Positions 5,220 through 9,005 of a DNA stretch of 9,005 nucleotides are shown here, piece by piece. The number at the start of each line of letters is the position of its first letter. Position 1 is the first letter of the stretch. A program made the translations under genes and the position numbers. This DNA is from Prevotellaceae bacterium (GTDB lineage Bacteria > Bacteroidota > Bacteroidia > Bacteroidales > UBA932), in assembly GCA_031273485.1 (NCBI GenBank), contig JAISRS010000557.1:1-9005 (forward strand), in the 5' to 3' direction. The notes beneath the pieces are model-generated. The model made no database searches, was not told where the DNA came from, and saw only the letters and a program-made list of their open reading frames with translations.

Positions 5220-6482
5220 TTATTGCAGCAAATCATTTCCGATATCTTTTCTGTAATAGCAGTCCTTGAAACTGATTTTGCGAATGGAATTATAGGCGGA
5301 ATCAATTGCTGAGGGCAGGTTTTCGGCGAGGGCTGTCACGGTGAGTACTCTGCCGCCCGAAGTCAGCAGTTTCCCTTCTTTTTCGGATGTGCCTGCGTGG
5401 AAAACCGTATTTTCGGTAATAGTTTTGACCCCTGCGATTTCAAAACCCTTTTTGTATTCTTCGGGATATCCGCCGGAAACGGCAACTACGGTTACTGCTG
5501 TTTCGGGTAAAACGGAACATGGCACGGTTTCCAAATTTCCGTTTGCCACTCCGTTGAACAAATCCAGAATATCGGCATTTAGACGTGGAAACACCACCTC
5601 TGTTTCGGGGTCGCCCATTCTCACATTATATTCTATCAGATAAGGTTCTCCCTTGCAGTTCATCAAACCGAGGAAAATGAATCCTTTGTAATCAATACCA
5701 TCCTCCCGCAGTCCCCGTATTGTGGGTTCTACAATGCGTTTCCGGACTTTAGCCATAAACGTTTCGTCGGCAAAAGGGACAGGCGAAACGGCGCCCATTC
5801 CTCCGGTATTCAGTCCTTTGTCATTGTCGCCTATACGTTTGTAATCTTTTGCTTCGGGGAGTATTTTATAAGATTTGCCGTCGGTTAGCACAAACACGGA
5901 AACTTCTATACCATGCAAATATTCTTCTATCACAACTTTACGGCTTGCCAAACCGAATTTCCCATCCAGCATCTCTTTTAATACCGATTTTGCTTCCGGC
6001 AGGTTATCAACTATCACAACTCCTTTACCGGCAGCAAGTCCGTCGGCTTTCAGGACAAAGGGCGGGATTAATTCTTCAAGGAAAGCGTATCCCTGTCGTA
6101 TTTGATTTATATCAAATGATTTGTAGCGAGCTGTGGGAATACCGTGCGCAGTCATAAAATCTTTTGCAAAATCTTTGCTTCCTTCCAGCATCGCTCCTTT
6201 TTTAGACGGTCCGATCACAGCGACGGATTTATCGGCAAAGTAATCCGAAATGCCTTTAACCAAAGGGTCTTCGGGACCCACAACCAGCATATTTATGTTG
6301 TTTTCGACCGTAAAGTTTTCGATTTTTGCAAAATCGGAAATATCCAGGGACACGTTTTGCCCGCATTCCGCTGTTCCGGGATTGCCGGGGGCTATGAATA
6401 ATTTGCTTAATCTTTGACTTTGTGCAATTTTTACGGCAAAAGCATGTTCGCGACCGCCGCTTCCAAGTAATAATACGTTCAT
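5220..6482 (-). CDS. purD: Phosphoribosylamine-glycine ligase (GAR synthetase)
   Basis: PurD joins glycine to 5-phosphoribosylamine with ATP, the second step of purine synthesis, in the cytoplasm. I choose the Met at 6482, giving 420 residues, because the family begins with MNVLLLGSGGREHA. A start at 6506 would add eight residues without family support. Motifs (420-residue numbering) are GSGGREHA (7-14, N-terminal domain), GPEDPLV (69-75), KADGLAAGKGV (145-155, ATP-grasp lysine and glycine loop), DYKR...GLNTGGMGA (213-231) and EYNVRMGDPETE (284-295, metal and ATP site). The C-terminal domain runs to the end, so it is complete. It is last in a minus-strand run, about 39 nt after the aminotransferase stop. 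Its TAA directly borders the rhuM remnant, and no terminator hairpin is seen right after it. Confidence 0.96.
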   Translation of the reverse strand: MNVLLLGSGGREHAFAVKIAQSQRLSKLFIAPGNPGTAECGQNVSLDISDFAKIENFTVENNINMLVVGPEDPLVKGISDYFADKSVAVIGPSKKGAMLEGSKDFAKDFMTAHGIPTARYKSFDINQIRQGYAFLEELIPPFVLKADGLAAGKGVVIVDNLPEAKSVLKEMLDGKFGLASRKVVIEEYLHGIEVSVFVLTDGKSYKILPEAKDYKRIGDNDKGLNTGGMGAVSPVPFADETFMAKVRKRIVEPTIRGLREDGIDYKGFIFLGLMNCKGEPYLIEYNVRMGDPETEVVFPRLNADILDLFNGVANGNLETVPCSVLPETAVTVVAVSGGYPEEYKKGFEIAGVKTITENTVFHAGTSEKEGKLLTSGGRVLTVTALAENLPSAIDSAYNSIRKISFKDCYYRKDIGNDLLQ

Positions 6483-6521
6483 TTTTTTATTTATGTTTTG
6501 ATACATTCAATCAATATACCG

Positions 6522-7703
6522 TTAAATTAATTTTAAAATCTTCCTTAGTGTTTCGCAAGTTTCCTCTATTTGAATATTATTGATAATTAGTGGAGGAGCT
6601 ATGCGAAACGATGAATTGTTGAAAAGAAACCAGTCGGTTGCAATACCGTTTTCGTATGCGGTTTTTATAAATTCGGTCAAACGTTCGGCAGTTCCGAGTT
6701 CTACCGCCATCAGTAAGCCATCTCCTCTGATTTCCTCAATATTGGCAGTTTGCAGCAATCGACGGAAGAGTAGCGACTTTTCTTCGACCTTCGACGGCAA
6801 ATTTTCGGATATAATAATGTCTAATGCCGCCAAACCTGCCGCACATGACACCGGATGCCCGCCAAAAGTGGTGATATGTCCAAGCGCCGGATTGGTTTGC
6901 AGACAGTTCATTATCTCTTTTGAAGCGATAAAAGCGCCTAAAGGCATCCCTCCGCCCATACTTTTGGCTACCGTAAGGATGTCCGGCACGACATTGTATT
7001 TTTCAAAAGCGAACATTTTCCCCAGACGTCCGAAACCTGTCTGCACCTCGTCGAAAATCAGCAAAGCGCCTGTGTCCGAACATCTTTTTCTCAAGGCTGC
7101 CAAATAGTTGTCCACAGGCGTTATCGCTCCGGCTTCGCCCTGTAGAGGTTCAACTATGACGCAGGCGGTGCGTTCGGTGATCAGGGATATTTGGTCGAAA
7201 TTGTTGAATTCAATGGAACGCACGTCGGGAATCAGGGGACGGAACGAATTGCGGAAAGATTCGTCGCCCATGAGGCTTAGAACTCCTTGTGTTCCGCCGT
7301 GATATGCGTTTTTTAGTCCTATTGTTTCCGTGCGTCCGGTGTAGCGTTTTGCTAATTTTATTGCGCCTTCGTTTGCCTCGCTTCCCGAATTGACAAAATA
7401 AACATTCGACAGATTTTCGGGCAGCAGCGACACAAGTTTACCGGCATAAACAGCCTGTGGTTCTTGAATAAACTCCCCATATACCATAAGGTGCATGTAT
7501 TTTGACGCTTGCCTGTTCACCGCCTCAACAACTTTGGGATGACAATGTCCCACGTTGCTCACCGAAACGCCTGCAATGAGGTCGGTATAACGTTTGCCGT
7601 CAAAACCGTAGAGATATATTCCTTCGGCGCGTTCTATTTCCGCGCAAACGGGCGTTGATGAAGTTTGCGCCTGACAGGTTAAAAATAATTGACGCAGGTT
7701 CAT
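6522..7703 (-). CDS. Class III PLP-dependent aminotransferase (acetylornithine/ornithine transaminase-like)
   Basis: This 393-residue protein has the fold-type I class III pattern. YLYGFDGKRYTDLIAGVSVSNVGHCHPKV (30-58) is the N-terminal signature, FVNSGSEANEGAIKLAKR (103-120) holds the phosphate-binding loop, KNAYHGGTQG (131-140) stacks on the cofactor, and VIVEPLQGEAG (182-192) is followed by LLIFDEVQTGFGR (214-226) with Asp218 for the pyridine nitrogen. ILTVAKSMGGGMPLG (242-256) carries the Schiff-base Lys247. ITTFGGHPVSCAAGLAAL (277-294) closes the site. Length is normal. The MNLRQLFLTCQAQTSS start is typical of a Bacteroidota branch usually labelled aspartate aminotransferase family, so the substrate cannot be fixed. 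Acetylornithine or ornithine are the nearest guesses. Its ATG overlaps the upstream stop by four bases, and purD follows. Confidence 0.9.
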   Translation of the reverse strand: MNLRQLFLTCQAQTSSTPVCAEIERAEGIYLYGFDGKRYTDLIAGVSVSNVGHCHPKVVEAVNRQASKYMHLMVYGEFIQEPQAVYAGKLVSLLPENLSNVYFVNSGSEANEGAIKLAKRYTGRTETIGLKNAYHGGTQGVLSLMGDESFRNSFRPLIPDVRSIEFNNFDQISLITERTACVIVEPLQGEAGAITPVDNYLAALRKRCSDTGALLIFDEVQTGFGRLGKMFAFEKYNVVPDILTVAKSMGGGMPLGAFIASKEIMNCLQTNPALGHITTFGGHPVSCAAGLAALDIIISENLPSKVEEKSLLFRRLLQTANIEEIRGDGLLMAVELGTAERLTEFIKTAYENGIATDWFLFNNSSFRIAPPLIINNIQIEETCETLRKILKLI

Positions 7704-8308
7704 TTATTATACAGATATATTATGCGGGGCAAAGATACTATTAATGAGAGAACAATCGACTGCACGGCTTTTTGTTTACTGCCTTTCGAGCTTAAAATAA
7801 CATAATAAATAATTCCTCCCATGACGGGGATAAAAAAATTAAGGGCAATGATAAAGACAATGTCCCTTAGCGATAATCTTTCCTGCTCATCATCGCTGTT
7901 TCCTTCGGATTTGTTGTCGGAATCTCCGGTATTGAACAGTTCGTTAAAGTTGATGTTTGACGACGGCTTTGTTCCGGCATTGTTTCCGGTTGTATTGCCG
8001 GTGTTTTCCCGCATGTTATACGTGTTGTTCGTATGTTTTTTCGTGTCGGGTTTTATTTCCGGCGTTTCAATATTTTGAACGACATCATCCGGTGCGCCGA
8101 TTTCGGGAATATTGATATTTACTTCGATTTCGGGGATATTCCATTCATCTGTTTTTGCAGTTCCGGATTTTGCTTTTGCAGATGCGGTTTGCGCCGAAGA
8201 CGGCTGTGTTCGTGCAAGTTTAAAGATATTTTTGTTTGTCTTCTCACTGTAATTAGTCCCAAGGGACTTTTGCAGTCTTTTTTCGCCGGAGTCTTTTGTG
8301 TAAGGCAT
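7700..8308 (-). CDS. Unrecognised protein with disordered N-terminal region and two membrane helices
   Basis: I do not recognise this 202-residue protein. Residues 1-145 are hydrophilic and look disordered: Lys/Ser/Thr/Ala-rich to about 52, then a stretch with three IPEI-like words (IPEI 58-61, IPEI 67-70, TPEI 82-85), then Asn/Thr/Gly-rich and acidic sequence (92-143). Two membrane helices follow at about 149-172 (IVFIIALNFFIPVMGGIIYYVI) and 182-200, joined by a short basic turn (SSKGSKQK). The first helix, with Pro and Gly-Gly near its middle and YY after, recalls small PLDc_N-type membrane modules, but that is only a resemblance. There is no signal peptide and no catalytic motif. It starts 1 nt after the thioredoxin stop and overlaps the aminotransferase start (ATGA). 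Coding is supported by this packing and by the hydrophobic C-terminus. Confidence 0.75.
   Translation of the reverse strand: MPYTKDSGEKRLQKSLGTNYSEKTNKNIFKLARTQPSSAQTASAKAKSGTAKTDEWNIPEIEVNINIPEIGAPDDVVQNIETPEIKPDTKKHTNNTYNMRENTGNTTGNNAGTKPSSNINFNELFNTGDSDNKSEGNSDDEQERLSLRDIVFIIALNFFIPVMGGIIYYVILSSKGSKQKAVQSIVLSLIVSLPRIIYLYNK
7730..7737 (-). promoter_or_regulatory. Possible internal promoter for the aminotransferase and purD
   Basis: The minus strand reads TATCTTTG from 7737 to 7730, a perfect TAnnTTTG -7 element. It lies inside the last codons of the unknown membrane protein (coding Val-Ser-Leu), 26 nt upstream of the aminotransferase ATG. This is nearly the same spacing as for hyfB. The nearest TTG upstream is only about 15 nt away, so the -33 element is poor. 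It could let the two housekeeping genes be expressed apart from the first two genes. Confidence 0.4.
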
Positions 8309-8309
8309 T

Positions 8310-8864
8310 TTAAATCTTTTTATCTAACTCTTTACTGATAACGGCTTTCATTGCCTCAAATTCCGCCGGATTATACAGGCGCGTTTGGAATATTATTTTA
8401 CCGTTTTTGTCGATTATTACATTGCGTGTCACACCGGCGTCTTTTTCGGCATATTTATAAAAGATTTCTCCCGATTTGTCGGGCAATATGTGATAGCTCA
8501 CATTTGTTTTGGACACAAGGGTTTTAATCTTATCTTCACCTTCTTTGAGAGCTAATCCGAAAAGCGTAAAGTCGTTTCTGTCTTTATATTTTTGCCAAAT
8601 ATCAGCCTCTATATGCGGCATTTCTTTGATACATACCCCACACCAGCTTGCGGTGAATTGCAGCATCACGAGTTTCCCTCTAAAAGAACTCAGTTTCTTT
8701 TTTGTGCCGTCGGGATATTCCACCTCAAAATCCGGCGCAATATCTCCTACTTTAGTGAGATAGCCTCTGTTGTCGTCTTTTGCCTGTTTATTATTTTGAG
8801 CGGATACCGCACAGGCTGTAAATGATAAAATCAGGGTCAAATAGCATTTTAATACATGTTCCAT
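8310..8864 (-). CDS. Secreted TlpA-like thiol-disulfide oxidoreductase (thioredoxin fold)
   Basis: The protein has 184 residues. Residues 1-22 form a signal peptide ending in AVSA, so it should act in the periplasm. A lipoprotein box is not convincing (FTAC at 15-18). The mature part is an AhpC/Redoxin/TlpA-type thioredoxin domain: VGDIAPDFEVEYPDG (39-53), LSSFRGKLVMLQFTASWCGVC (58-78) with active-site Cys75 and Cys78, and RNVIIDKNGKI (147-157). Such proteins reduce or rearrange disulfides, for example in cytochrome c assembly, but the target is not shown by the neighbours. The position usually held by the cis-proline before the RNVIID strand is Thr146 (VTRNVII), which could change substrate handling. 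It is the first gene of the leftward run, 1 nt before the unknown membrane protein. Confidence 0.9.
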   Translation of the reverse strand: MEHVLKCYLTLILSFTACAVSAQNNKQAKDDNRGYLTKVGDIAPDFEVEYPDGTKKKLSSFRGKLVMLQFTASWCGVCIKEMPHIEADIWQKYKDRNDFTLFGLALKEGEDKIKTLVSKTNVSYHILPDKSGEIFYKYAEKDAGVTRNVIIDKNGKIIFQTRLYNPAEFEAMKAVISKELDKKI

Positions 8865-9005
8865 AAGATGTTATATTAATTAAAGTTCATAAAAAATCAT
8901 CTAAAAAAGTTGCGAAAGGTACACAAAATAATTAAATAAGCAGATAAAAATGTTGATGCCGCTGAAAATTAACGATGAACCAGCCCGCCTTCGCTTGCGC
9001 GGATT
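8865..9005. other. Non-coding right edge of the window
   Basis: This AT-rich leader region turns abruptly GC-richer from about 8981 (cagcccgccttcgcttgcgc). Just before that change sits aacgatgaac (8971-8980), the core word of the repeat found at 4796-4912. It is probably the start of another repeat-bearing spacer, cut by the window edge. No gene is seen. Confidence 0.5.
8914..8921 (-). promoter_or_regulatory. Weak candidate -7 element upstream of the thioredoxin gene
   Basis: The minus strand reads TACCTTTC from 8921 to 8914, one base off TAnnTTTG, 49 nt before the ATG at 8864 and followed by an AT-rich leader. No convincing -33 element is found. It is the best candidate in the short region before the leftward run. 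Confidence 0.25.

Noticed and set aside
6483..6506. Longer purD start at 6506
   Set aside because: It adds eight residues (MYQNINKK) not seen in PurD, whose family starts just before the VLLLGSGGREHA strand; the start at 6482 fits better.

Overview
The window looks like a chromosomal segment of a Bacteroidales-type member of the Bacteroidota. The evidence is: a moderately low G+C content; A-rich leaders in place of Shine-Dalgarno sites; a perfect TATCTTTG and several near matches to the Bacteroidota -7 promoter element (TAnnTTTG) upstream of genes; proteins that read as Bacteroidota versions (TPR protein next to ribH, PurD with EYNVRMGDPET, a class III aminotransferase of the MNLRQLFL type); and long spacers full of short repeats. 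Genus or species cannot be told from this window.

Left part (1-2488, plus strand). The end of efp is followed by about 840 bp of non-coding, repeat-rich DNA with two separate inverted-repeat structures. Then comes a compact unit: a membrane-anchored TPR protein, ribH (riboflavin synthesis), purS (purine synthesis) and a tRNA-Ala(GGC) only 9 nt after the purS stop, probably all on one transcript.

Middle (2489-5219). A 334-bp repeat-bearing spacer leads to hyfB, a full-length hydrogenase-4/complex-I-like proton-pumping subunit. It stands alone, without the partner subunits with which it normally forms a complex. Behind it lie a 14-bp tandem array, enclosed by a 13-bp inverted repeat, and a broken C-terminal remnant of rhuM on the minus strand. 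This stretch looks like a rearranged patch between two housekeeping blocks.

Right part (5220-8864, minus strand). A tightly packed run is transcribed leftwards: a secreted TlpA-like thioredoxin, an unrecognised low-complexity protein with two C-terminal membrane helices, a class III PLP aminotransferase and purD. Gaps are 1 nt, a 4-nt overlap and about 39 nt. A perfect TATCTTTG inside the end of the unknown gene may give the aminotransferase and purD their own promoter. With purS on the left, two purine-pathway genes flank the rearranged patch.

I see no complete mobile element, CRISPR array or clearly new system. The most interesting items are the orphan hyfB beside a decayed rhuM, the 186-bp MITE-like inverted-repeat element, the tRNA joined to purS, and the unknown membrane protein inside the purD run.
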